From contig OY781093.1 in the NCBI GenBank assembly GCA_963676355.1, positions 1 to 64,000 on the forward strand: a stretch of DNA of 64,000 bases. Reading direction: 5' to 3'. A model generated the notes under the pieces. That model was not told where the DNA came from. It saw only the letters and a program-made list of their open reading frames with translations, and did no database searches. The translations under genes and the position numbers were made by a program. The stretch comes from JAGLOK01 sp963676355 (lineage in GTDB: Bacteria > Bacillota > Clostridia > Christensenellales > UMGS416). Positions 17,514 to 25,899 of the stretch are shown in pieces. How positions within the stretch are numbered: the first letter of the stretch is position 1; each line of letters starts with the position of its first letter.

Positions 17514-17666
17514 ATTTTTAAATACAATTCTCCTAAATATTATGTGAATCAATCTGTGTTTTTTGTAATTTTATTATACTACGCCCTCAAGTAACCCGCC
17601 AATTATTTATAGAGACTATCCGTTTTTTACAAGTAGCCTTTAGTACTACACAAGTTGAATGAGTTT

Positions 17667-17691
17667 GCTATCGGTGATATCATATGATAGC
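17667..17691. promoter_or_regulatory. Dyad in the GH43/AraC divergent promoter region
   Basis: GCTATC (17667-17672) and GATAGC (17686-17691) flank a core that contains TGATATCAT. The same TGATATCAT core is present in the other divergent AraC region at 23425-23433. It is a candidate site for the paralogous AraC regulators. Position and sharing are seen; binding is inferred. Confidence 0.4.
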
Positions 17692-17734
17692 GGAAACAGT
17701 ATTTTTTATAATGTTTTAAAGGTGGTGAAAAATC

Positions 17735-18628
17735 ATTAATATTTATGTGTCGGACGCAAAATCCCCTCTCACATATGTAAGCTCAGGAAAAAGCCTTTCG
17801 CTTACTCTACCTAAAAGCGATAATGGTTGCTTTATACTGTTTTTCTGCCAAAGCGGAAAGCACAAGATATCCACCGCCCACAAAAAATACTCCTTAAGCT
17901 CAAAGAACTTTATACTTCTGCCCGAAAAAAACGGACCAATATCATCCGAAAGTCGCTTCCCCGATGCTCCTCTTTTTTGGGTTAAATTTTCTTTTACCGA
18001 ATATAAATATCTTGAGGGTGACATATCAAAGGCATTTTTAGACCTAATATGCCTGCCCGAGGTAATTAAAAAAATTGCAAAAAGCGTCCCCGATGACAAA
18101 CTTATAATACCCGAAAGCGGCAGTCTTGGATATGAAACATCTATAGAGGTTCTTTTTTCACAACTTCTGTCTTCAGAGGAACGCGAAAGCTATTTCCCTC
18201 CATCATACATGAACTATAACCTAAGTCTCATTATGATTGAAATAGCGCAAGAATATCTAGATAACTATAAAAAAAGCCAAACCCCAGCTCTTATAGGAGA
18301 TTTAGAGGAATGGCTGAGAAATCACTTTGAAGACAATATAAACATCGAAGCCCTTGCACAACATTTCGGCTATAATGCGCGCTACCTCACAACGCTTTTT
18401 AAAAAGCATACAGGATTTAGCTTAAAGGAATACTCGCATAAGCTGAAACTGGATTATGCAAAAAATATTTTGTCATCAAGCGATACTTCAGTGCAAAAAA
18501 TCGCATATTCTTTAGGCTACAAAGACGAAAAATACTTCATGAAGCTTTTTAAACAGCAAGAAGGCATCACTCCCACGCAGTACAGAAATTCATTTTTTCT
18601 TAAAAATCAGTCGGCTACTGAAAAATAA
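17735..18628 (+). CDS. AraC-family transcriptional regulator, ATT start proposed
   Basis: A 297-residue regulator with an N-terminal cupin-like sensing part (1 to about 150) and a C-terminal AraC double helix-turn-helix (about 190-290) containing IEALAQHFGYNARYLTTLFKKH and VQKIAYSLGYKDEKYFMKLFKQQ as separate stretches. It probably controls the divergent GH43 operon. An in-frame TGA at 17726-17728 limits the start to ATC, ATT or GTG. GGTGG (17721-17725) is 9 bases before ATT 17735 but 21 bases before GTG 17747. Aligned with its paralogue at 23484, the ATT sits exactly opposite that gene's ATG (NIYVSDA against RYLYAKA). An ATT start is therefore the best reading. Confidence 0.85.
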   Translation: MNIYVSDAKSPLTYVSSGKSLSLTLPKSDNGCFILFFCQSGKHKISTAHKKYSLSSKNFILLPEKNGPISSESRFPDAPLFWVKFSFTEYKYLEGDISKAFLDLICLPEVIKKIAKSVPDDKLIIPESGSLGYETSIEVLFSQLLSSEERESYFPPSYMNYNLSLIMIEIAQEYLDNYKKSQTPALIGDLEEWLRNHFEDNINIEALAQHFGYNARYLTTLFKKHTGFSLKEYSHKLKLDYAKNILSSSDTSVQKIAYSLGYKDEKYFMKLFKQQEGITPTQYRNSFFLKNQSATEK

Positions 18629-18739
18629 ACTCAAATATGCGTATAATAACTTCTCTTAAGTGCAAGTTCACTGCATATGTTCATTCGCTTTCTATGAAAA
18701 ACTTTTGTCATGTTCTATATACAATCTTTTGGTGATTTT

Positions 18740-19909
18740 TTATCTTAAGTCCTGTGCCCATTTCTTCATTGTCTCCCCCAGTTCGAACGCAAAATTGCGT
18801 ATTGCAACTATGTCGCGTTCCTCTTCCGGCTGCGCTCTCCAATCCATTATCTTGGATGTAGGCAGGTCATACGTCAATACAAGCCCGTTTGCTTCCATCA
18901 GGTTTGCCGCATATTCTGCCGCCTCCAATATCTCATCGGATGGCTTGTCTGCGTTTTTAAACAGCCCACGCTGCTCGGTCAAGGCTTCTTTCAGTCCCTC
19001 TATAGCCTTATATACATATCCTTCCCTGTTCGGGTTGGGTTTGACACGCGTCTCGGAACGGTTTATGAAAAATCCGTGCAGGGCGGCTATTGCTTCAGGG
19101 TTTCGTATAGTGCCGTCGGAATAGATAAGCCCGTGCGTATCCCCCCAGTATCCTTCTATTACGAGATTGAACACATAAAAGCCCATGTTTCTTTCCATGC
19201 ATGTCTGTATGGCAAGGTCGTATGGGTTTGCTCGGCACAGGCAGCATATCTCGGAGTTTATGACAGGCTTATCATACTTGCGTCCTATCTCCTGTGCAAG
19301 ATCAAAGTTTTCGGCGATGCGCGCACGCGTTTCTCTATAGTCGTGGAAACAGAGAACATCCACCCAATCTGCAGAAGGCTCAAGATGCTGCGCCTCGGTG
19401 TGTCCTATTGTTATCGTACCGTCAGGGTCAAGACTTTTTACCAAATCGCAGTAGTGCTTCAAAAATTCATTTATCTTTGCCCAGCGTACAGACTTTTCCT
19501 CGGGCGTAGCGTCCTCCATCCAGACGTTGCATGACGGCTCGTTCATGACATCCCACATCAAAAGACCTGGGTGGTCTTTCAGTGCCAATACGATATCTTT
19601 CACATACGCATCGCCTTTTTCAGCCCAAAACTCAGGCTCGAGTATAGCGGGGTCGAGCTGGTTGCCGCCAAAGAGTATCTGCATGGTGGAAACGCCGTAC
19701 TCCCAGCAAGTATCGACGCACTTAACCAAGTCATCTCTTGTTCCCTGCGGGTCTTTTGCATACATCGCATAGTCCATGAACATACGGCTGGAGTTTAGCT
19801 TGAGCTTCTGACAATATTCCAAACGCTCCTCCAGCGGCATTCCGTCTTCCACCCTATGCAAACCGAGATGTATACCTCTTATGTGGCTGTAGTCTTTCAA
19901 AGGTTTCAT
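18740..19909 (-). CDS. Clan GH-A glycoside hydrolase
   Basis: A 389-residue (beta/alpha)8 enzyme of the GH5-like clan GH-A. The acid/base is E124 in WDVMNEPS after strand 4 and the nucleophile is E220 in PVINSEIC after strand 7. RMFMDYAMY and LCFHDYRE mark other barrel strands. There is no signal peptide. It resembles cellulase-fold intracellular hydrolases, but the family and the sugar it cleaves cannot be fixed by eye. It ends an operon of GH51, GH120-like and GH-A genes with spacings of 26 and 21 bases, so it should act on the same oligosaccharide. GCAGGAGG precedes the ATG. Confidence 0.8.
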   Translation of the reverse strand: MKPLKDYSHIRGIHLGLHRVEDGMPLEERLEYCQKLKLNSSRMFMDYAMYAKDPQGTRDDLVKCVDTCWEYGVSTMQILFGGNQLDPAILEPEFWAEKGDAYVKDIVLALKDHPGLLMWDVMNEPSCNVWMEDATPEEKSVRWAKINEFLKHYCDLVKSLDPDGTITIGHTEAQHLEPSADWVDVLCFHDYRETRARIAENFDLAQEIGRKYDKPVINSEICCLCRANPYDLAIQTCMERNMGFYVFNLVIEGYWGDTHGLIYSDGTIRNPEAIAALHGFFINRSETRVKPNPNREGYVYKAIEGLKEALTEQRGLFKNADKPSDEILEAAEYAANLMEANGLVLTYDLPTSKIMDWRAQPEEERDIVAIRNFAFELGETMKKWAQDLR

Positions 19910-19930
19910 AGATTGCCTCCTGCTTATTTT

Positions 19931-21838
19931 TTATTTCAACTTACGCGGATCGATGCTGAATGTCACTTTACCTTCTTTAAGATTGGTGAACGGTCCGGCT
20001 ATGCGTTTATCACCCGCAGCGTTTCCGTAAAAGTCGGTATCTGCTTGCTCCAACGCTTCAACTCCTTCAAGATCGCCTTTTAGCTCCACTGTCATTTCAA
20101 GCGTACTGCTGTCTATGTCTATTTCCGCCTCGAACTCGCATCCTGCCAAGTCAAAGCCCATAAATTTCTGCCATTCGGGCAGGTTTAAGCACATGGAAGG
20201 CTCGGGATAGAGCACCCTGAGGTATCCGCCAGGCATATTGGCATAGGCGTTGCCCTCGCACTCGTTGTGAGGGTTGGGCAGCTTTATTGCGGCCTCTCCG
20301 CAGTCGTAGAACATATTGTTTATGAACTTCTGCTCGCGTGCTGTGCCGCCGCGATTTTTGCCAGCTATCCTGAATGCCACCGCCTTTGCGTAGTAGCCTG
20401 CGCTGTTGCATTTACCGATGAGGTTATTAGCCATTATGATGTAATCGCTGCCTTCGTTATATATGCCATATCCGTTTATAAATCCCGCCTCATTCATCTT
20501 GTACCAACCGGACGAACCCGGCTCTTCAGGCACTGCGCTTTTGTCATATCTGCCTTCAACGTTCCATATTATATTGTTGTCTATAAGCTTGTCTGTCTCT
20601 CTGTTGCATTCTATGAACATGTGCTCGCGTGAATCTATGCCGTCAATAAACACATTGGATGTTATCCTGCAGTTGTTGTTGCTCACGTCAAGCCATATCG
20701 CATCGCAACCGTAGCATCGAGATATCACATTGCGGCGGAAAAGAGCGTTTTGCGCAAAGTGAGTCTTTATGCCTGCCGCTTCCCAAGAAAGCTCCATCCT
20801 CTGCCAGCCGGTTCCATCTATCAGATTATCTTCTATAAGAAGGCTTTGCGATCCGAGCACAGCTATGCCGCACACACCGCTATCGCGGATTACATTGCGG
20901 CGAATGATATGGCCGGGGTTTACGTCAGGGTTCATCGGATGATGCCAGCATTCGTTGCCGCAGTCAATACCAACTGTATTTGCCCAGTCTATCTCGCAGT
21001 CTTCCACTATCCAGTGGTGTCCGCGGTAGCACGATATCGAGCCGCGCTGCGGCACGGGTGCGCCGTTTGCCGCATGCGCGCAGACAAGACCTTTTACCTT
21101 TATATAGCCAAGGAACGGAACATCCGGTGCAAAGCACTGCTCCCTGTTTGTAAGCTCTATCTCATGGTCTTCGGGTGATGCATCGCCGGGCAGGCGCACA
21201 TGCACCTTCTGGCCGTTGCTTTCCACCCAATACGCACCATCAGCTTTTGAAAGCTGGTTGTATAGCGCCACCTGTTTTAGAGGCTTGCCATCAACAAACA
21301 CCATGCCTCGCCTGTTAAGATAGGTGGTCATATCTGTTTTGTCATATTCTATAAACAGCCTGTCGTGTATGATGTTTACCGCGCAAAAGGGATTGTATCC
21401 TTTAAAGTCTTCTGGATTAAGCTTTGTTTCCCACACTTTTATGCCCTCTGGCAATGGGTCTTTATCACCAAAGCGCTGAAGCATCCAGTCGGTGCTGGGC
21501 TTCCAGTCGGTGACTGGCACAGAGGCTTTGATAACTGCTTTTTCGCCTTCCGCGGCTTCATAGCATATCATGCTGTCGGGGCCGTCGCCGCCCTTTTGAG
21601 GTTGTACGGTTTCCCTATACACACCTTCGCGGATAATGACATGCGTGCCGGCCTCGGCAATCTTGGCCGCGGCGTTTATTGTCTTAAGTGGTTTGTCTTT
21701 TGTTCCGGGATTGCCGTCATCGGCGTTTGTGGCTTTACAGTCCACATAGAGCGTGTTTTTATAGCTTTGTTCCACTTCCCAAAAAGGAAAATATGAGCCG
21801 TCAGGTAATTTTGAGGTTAAATCATTCTCGTTTATCAT
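19931..21838 (-). CDS. Right-handed beta-helix hydrolase, GH120-like beta-xylosidase
   Basis: A 635-residue parallel beta-helix protein. The start region (NPGTKDKPLKTINAAAKIAE, then EGVYRETV and YEAAEGEKAVIK) and the overall length match the GH120 beta-xylosidase XylC as I remember it. The likely active-site carboxylates are in place: the Glu of WEAAGIKTH, the Asp of AIWLDVSN and the Glu of MFIECN, all about residues 350-410. Repeated turns such as IIRRNVIRDSG and RRNVISRCYG mark helix rungs. GH120 enzymes split xylo-oligosaccharides and can transfer xylose. The ATG at 21838 is preferred over GTG 21844 because AAGGA is 7 bases from it. It lies between GH51 and GH-A genes. Confidence 0.72.
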   Translation of the reverse strand: MINENDLTSKLPDGSYFPFWEVEQSYKNTLYVDCKATNADDGNPGTKDKPLKTINAAAKIAEAGTHVIIREGVYRETVQPQKGGDGPDSMICYEAAEGEKAVIKASVPVTDWKPSTDWMLQRFGDKDPLPEGIKVWETKLNPEDFKGYNPFCAVNIIHDRLFIEYDKTDMTTYLNRRGMVFVDGKPLKQVALYNQLSKADGAYWVESNGQKVHVRLPGDASPEDHEIELTNREQCFAPDVPFLGYIKVKGLVCAHAANGAPVPQRGSISCYRGHHWIVEDCEIDWANTVGIDCGNECWHHPMNPDVNPGHIIRRNVIRDSGVCGIAVLGSQSLLIEDNLIDGTGWQRMELSWEAAGIKTHFAQNALFRRNVISRCYGCDAIWLDVSNNNCRITSNVFIDGIDSREHMFIECNRETDKLIDNNIIWNVEGRYDKSAVPEEPGSSGWYKMNEAGFINGYGIYNEGSDYIIMANNLIGKCNSAGYYAKAVAFRIAGKNRGGTAREQKFINNMFYDCGEAAIKLPNPHNECEGNAYANMPGGYLRVLYPEPSMCLNLPEWQKFMGFDLAGCEFEAEIDIDSSTLEMTVELKGDLEGVEALEQADTDFYGNAAGDKRIAGPFTNLKEGKVTFSIDPRKLK

Positions 21839-21864
21839 ATGCACTTCCTTATAAATTTCTATTC

Positions 21865-23361
21865 TTATTCAAAGTCTATTTCTACACCGGCGATTGCACA
21901 TGCAGGCAGTTCCACCACAAGCTCGCCATCTTTTATGCTGCATTTGAGCTCTTTTTCATATACGGTGTCCGGTTCTTCAAATGTATTGTGCGCTGTGCAC
22001 TTTCCGTCGCCGTCCATATACATTCCGCGCGCTTTAGCCGCCTTTTTGTGTGCGAAGTTCAGCGTGACGGTAGTTCCCTCTTTTGCAGATAGGTTTACAA
22101 GCGACGCATAAGCTTTGCCCTCGGATATTGTCGATGCGGATATATCTACATTTGGTAAGTCCATCTCTATAAGCTCCGGCTGATCAGCCCATGTAACAGG
22201 CACATAGTCCGCTTCCTGATGCCCTTTGAGCAAATCAAATACATAGTATGTGGGAGTTTTTATCATCTTCGCGCCTTCGGTCATTATAATAGACTGCAAA
22301 ACATTTATAGTTTGTGCAAGGTTACACAGGCGAATCCTGTCGGAATATTTGTGGAACATGTGAAGCATGAGCACTGCGCAAAGAGCCGAGCGCATAGTAT
22401 TTTGCTGATACAAAAAGCCGTTGTTCGTTCCGGGTTCGTTATCCACCCATATTCCCCATTCATCCACTACCATCGCTACCTTTTTCTCAGGATCGTAGTA
22501 ATCCATTATGCTTATGTTCTTTTTAAAATGCGGCTCTTTGGAATATGTATTTTTGGCTGTCTGGTACCAACTGTCATCGGAAAACTGTGTTCCATTCATT
22601 TCATCGCCCGGCTTCACATAGCAGTGGATTGAAAGACCGCCCATAAACATGGGGCCCGCCTCGCGCATAAGCGTTTCCGTCCAGCTTGTTTTTTCAACGT
22701 TTTCACCACCCGCTATTTTAACTATAGGCGGCACTTCCCACCAGTTTGAATCTCTCATTCCCTTATAATTTCTAACATAGGTGGCATATTTGCGATACAC
22801 CTGCGAATAATACTCAGCTGTCATAAATCCGCCGCAACCCCAGTTTTCGTTTCCTATGCCAAAAAAATTGATACCCCACGCCTTGTCTCGTCCGTTTTTG
22901 CGTCTGAGCTCTGCCATTGGCGAATCACCGTCATCGGTCAGGTATTCCACCCAGCTTCTCATCTCGCGTACCGTGCCGCTTCCCACATTTCCGCATATGT
23001 ATGGCTCGCAGCCTATCTCCTCGCACATGTTCATAAACTCGTGTGTTCCGAAATGGTTATTTTCAAGCACTCCGCCCCAGTGAACGTTTATCATTGGGTT
23101 GCGCTCTTCTTTCGGACCTATGCCGTCAGTCCAGTTATAGTCGTCTGCAAAGCAGCCGCCGGGCCAGCGTATGTTTGGCGTTTTTATAGCCTTCATAGCT
23201 TCGATTATATCGGTGCGTACACCGTTTGTGTTTGGAATGTCGGAATCTTCACCCACCCAGTAGCCACCGTATATGCAGCGCCCTAGGTGTTCTGAAAAAT
23301 GACCGTATATGTTTTTGTCAATTTTGGCCTTCTTGTTGCGTATATCAATTATCGCTTTCAT
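21865..23361 (-). CDS. abfA: GH51 alpha-L-arabinofuranosidase, second copy
   Basis: A 498-residue intracellular GH51 enzyme, clearly paralogous to the gene at 5917. It has the signature YGHFSEHLGRCIYGGYW, the acid/base E172 in GNENWGCGG and the nucleophile E301 in VVDEWGIW. Compared with the first copy it has an insertion around residue 200 (GMRDSNWWEVP) and a different C-terminal sandwich, so it is not a recent duplicate. AAGGAGC precedes the ATG. It is the first gene of the operon with the GH120-like and GH-A enzymes and is divergent from an AraC regulator. Two GH51 enzymes with different partners suggest different arabinosyl linkages or inducers. Confidence 0.93.
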   Translation of the reverse strand: MKAIIDIRNKKAKIDKNIYGHFSEHLGRCIYGGYWVGEDSDIPNTNGVRTDIIEAMKAIKTPNIRWPGGCFADDYNWTDGIGPKEERNPMINVHWGGVLENNHFGTHEFMNMCEEIGCEPYICGNVGSGTVREMRSWVEYLTDDGDSPMAELRRKNGRDKAWGINFFGIGNENWGCGGFMTAEYYSQVYRKYATYVRNYKGMRDSNWWEVPPIVKIAGGENVEKTSWTETLMREAGPMFMGGLSIHCYVKPGDEMNGTQFSDDSWYQTAKNTYSKEPHFKKNISIMDYYDPEKKVAMVVDEWGIWVDNEPGTNNGFLYQQNTMRSALCAVLMLHMFHKYSDRIRLCNLAQTINVLQSIIMTEGAKMIKTPTYYVFDLLKGHQEADYVPVTWADQPELIEMDLPNVDISASTISEGKAYASLVNLSAKEGTTVTLNFAHKKAAKARGMYMDGDGKCTAHNTFEEPDTVYEKELKCSIKDGELVVELPACAIAGVEIDFE

Positions 23362-23419
23362 TTTTGCTCCTTAAAAAAATATTGATGTGAATTTTGTATT
23401 ATCCCAAATGCTATAATAT

Positions 23420-23434
23420 AATGATGATATCATT
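23420..23434. promoter_or_regulatory. Dyad in the GH51/AraC divergent promoter region
   Basis: AATGAT-GAT-ATCATT is an inverted repeat that includes TGATATCAT (23425-23433), the core also found at 17675-17683 before the paralogous AraC gene. A TATAAT lies just upstream at 23412-23417. Candidate AraC binding site by inference. Confidence 0.4.
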
Positions 23435-23483
23435 CATAATTTTAAACAACTGACTTATGTAAGAATTGGTGGCTAAATATCAC

Positions 23484-24365
23484 ATGCGCTATCTTTATGC
23501 GAAGGCTAATGCGCCTTCAAATTTTATATCCTGCGAAAAAATAGAATCTGAATTTTCGGATGATAAAAAAGAAAAAGTTGAGCAATGCTATGCTCTTTTG
23601 TATGTCAAAAGAGGTACTCTTGTTATAACTTCTTCAGACAGAATATTCGATGTGCAAAAAGATAGGTTTGCATTGATTCTTAAAGGTGAAAAGCATATAA
23701 CTTCCGTTCCCGAAAAATGTGAATACTACAAACTTTGCTTTGATGTGGAACACCCTTCTCATATAAACAATTCAGAATTTCTAAATATATTAAAAACAAT
23801 AAACCAAGAAGACGAAAAAGAAAGCCGCGCTCAAAGCGTATTTTTGATACCCGAAAACGGATACAACATTCACGACAACAAAATAGCCGTGCGTTTTTCC
23901 AAGCTTCGTGAAATTCAAAAGATAAAAAACAAATGGTCGCCGTATATGATGCACTATTCATTAAGCCTATTTTTAAGCGAAATGACGCGTGCATATCTTA
24001 GCATATATAAAGCAGATAAAGAACCCGCGCTTCAGGCTGTATCTCTGGTTACAGGGCTTATAAAACACTGGGTGGAGCAGAACTATCAAAAGAATCCGAA
24101 CATAAAAGAGATTGCTGAAATATTTGGTTACAATTCGCGCTACCTTACAACGCTTTTTCGCGAAAGTACTGGGTTTACCCTTATTGAATATATTCACAAG
24201 GTTAAGCTGGACAAATCAAAGCAATTGCTTTGCTCAAGCTCGCTTTCAATAAAAGACATAGCATACTCAGCAGGCTTTGACAGCGACAAATACTTTATGA
24301 AGCTGTTTAAAAAATTTGAAGAAATGACTCCTTCAGAGTACCGAAAACTATTTTCTAAGCAATAA
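23484..24365 (+). CDS. AraC-family transcriptional regulator
   Basis: A 293-residue paralogue of the regulator at 17735, with the same layout: sensing half to about residue 150 and a double helix-turn-helix in the last 100 residues (IKEIAEIFGYNSRYLTTLF and IKDIAYSAGFDSDKYFMKLF). I start at ATG 23484, which has GGTGG 11 bases upstream and matches the paralogue's beginning; a TTG at 23466 would add six residues but lies on top of the ribosome binding site. It probably regulates the divergent GH51/GH120/GH-A operon. The two AraC proteins each guard one hemicellulase operon, and the inducer sugar is unknown. Confidence 0.88.
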   Translation: MRYLYAKANAPSNFISCEKIESEFSDDKKEKVEQCYALLYVKRGTLVITSSDRIFDVQKDRFALILKGEKHITSVPEKCEYYKLCFDVEHPSHINNSEFLNILKTINQEDEKESRAQSVFLIPENGYNIHDNKIAVRFSKLREIQKIKNKWSPYMMHYSLSLFLSEMTRAYLSIYKADKEPALQAVSLVTGLIKHWVEQNYQKNPNIKEIAEIFGYNSRYLTTLFRESTGFTLIEYIHKVKLDKSKQLLCSSSLSIKDIAYSAGFDSDKYFMKLFKKFEEMTPSEYRKLFSKQ

Positions 24366-24401
24366 AGGCTGGCTTTTTCTGAAACATATTTTATTTTAAA
24401 C

Positions 24402-25883
24402 TTAGCTATTCCAGTAGTTTCTTTTGTCTCTTTTTATTTCATAACGCCCGCCTTCGGGAACAGTCAAGGTATCATGGCATTTAAGCACATGAGATAGTAA
24501 TTCTTTCAATAGCTCGCATGCAGTTTCCTGAAATTCCTTTTTGTAAAAAAGGTTATCGGTTTCATATTTATCGCAGGACAAATCGTATAGCTGTCCGTTT
24601 CCCATCATATCATATGTAAGCGACCATTTACCCTTTCGGAGCATTCTTATGCTGCCGCTTTGGGAATATGAGTTCAAGCAATCAAACGAATCTTTCACCA
24701 CACCGGGTATAAGGCAATTTGTCTCTTTAGGGTTATCTTCCGGGCCATAGTGCATAGCGCCGTATCCCTGCTCCACTATTACGCTTGAAAACTCATCTTT
24801 CGGATAGCTTTCACCCGTAAGTATAGGCATAAGGCTGCGTCCCTGCACACCATAAGGTATTTCCTCTCCCATATATTCACACAGCGTGGGGAAAACATCC
24901 GCTATCGAGATAAATTCTTTTTTTGCATTATCATCCGGAACTATTTTAGGGCCACAAAATATCATTGGTATGCGTGCCAGTATGTCGGGTGCCTCGGGAC
25001 CTTTACGCATTAGTCCATATTCGCCCACAAAATCGCCATGGTCGGACATAAACACAATGAGCGTGTCGTCTTTTAGGTTTTTGCTTTCCAAAAACTCGGC
25101 GAATCCTTTTATCTGGTCATCAATAAGCCTGAGCATACCGAAGTAATTCGCCCTCGCTCTAGGTATCAGCGATTCATAGTCGGGATATACATATTCGCCT
25201 ATCTTCCGTGTCCACTGCCACTTAAAGCCTTTACTTTGGAGCACTTCCTTACCATTTTTCACTTTGGGCAAATCCTTTTCATCAAACATCGAAAAATATG
25301 GTTCGGGCACCTGATAAGGATTATGCGGCTCAGGGAATGTCATCCACAGCAAAAACGGCTCATCGTCCACGCTATCAACCCAACGTTTGGAGTCGTCGGC
25401 TATCCTGCAAGGCAGCTGGCAGCGCAGCGGATGAGGCGTAGGCTCAAGCCCAACACCATGATTAAGCTCCACAAGCCAGCGGTCAAACTTAGCACATTCC
25501 TCGTCTTTGTCATCACCCATTTGCCCGTCATGGGAAAACTCGTTCCAATAGTCAGTCTTTTTGCTATTTAGGTGAGAGTGATTTTTGCCTATCATGGCTG
25601 TTTTATATCCTAGCCTTTTTGCCACATCAAATATATCTTCTTTATAGTATGCATTGTCTGTCGCATGGTTTACGCACACCTTGTGTGCACTCGGGTAGCG
25701 CCCCGTGAGCATGCTTATCCTCGCTGGCGCACATATGGGCATGGTAGTATATGCGTTTTCAAACCAACAGCCCGATTTTGCCATATTGTCAAGAAACGGA
25801 GTGGTGTCAAGCGGATATCCTTCACGCGCGCAAACATCAGCTCTGTGTTGGTCAGTCATTATAATTACGATATTTTTCTTCAT
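24402..25883 (-). CDS. Cys-type sulfatase, formylglycine family (S1)
   Basis: A 493-residue arylsulfatase-fold enzyme. The maturation motif is CAPAR, with C51 expected to become formylglycine. In anaerobes the radical-SAM enzyme anSME does this, and it is not encoded in this window. Metal ligands are visible in MTDQHR (D11) and FMSDHGDFVGEYG. There is no signal peptide, so desulfation would happen in the cytoplasm, which fits its pairing with an MFS carrier 16 bases upstream rather than with a secreted pathway. The substrate may be a sulfated mono- or disaccharide from host mucin or algal glycan. Choline sulfatase is less likely given the length and the surrounding genes. Confidence 0.87.
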   Translation of the reverse strand: MKKNIVIIMTDQHRADVCAREGYPLDTTPFLDNMAKSGCWFENAYTTMPICAPARISMLTGRYPSAHKVCVNHATDNAYYKEDIFDVAKRLGYKTAMIGKNHSHLNSKKTDYWNEFSHDGQMGDDKDEECAKFDRWLVELNHGVGLEPTPHPLRCQLPCRIADDSKRWVDSVDDEPFLLWMTFPEPHNPYQVPEPYFSMFDEKDLPKVKNGKEVLQSKGFKWQWTRKIGEYVYPDYESLIPRARANYFGMLRLIDDQIKGFAEFLESKNLKDDTLIVFMSDHGDFVGEYGLMRKGPEAPDILARIPMIFCGPKIVPDDNAKKEFISIADVFPTLCEYMGEEIPYGVQGRSLMPILTGESYPKDEFSSVIVEQGYGAMHYGPEDNPKETNCLIPGVVKDSFDCLNSYSQSGSIRMLRKGKWSLTYDMMGNGQLYDLSCDKYETDNLFYKKEFQETACELLKELLSHVLKCHDTLTVPEGGRYEIKRDKRNYWNS

Positions 25884-25899
25884 CTCAGCCAGCCTTTCA

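Noticed and set aside
18629..18739. Terminator between the convergent AraC and GH-A genes
   Set aside because: No stem with a T run could be found, only scattered T-rich stretches.
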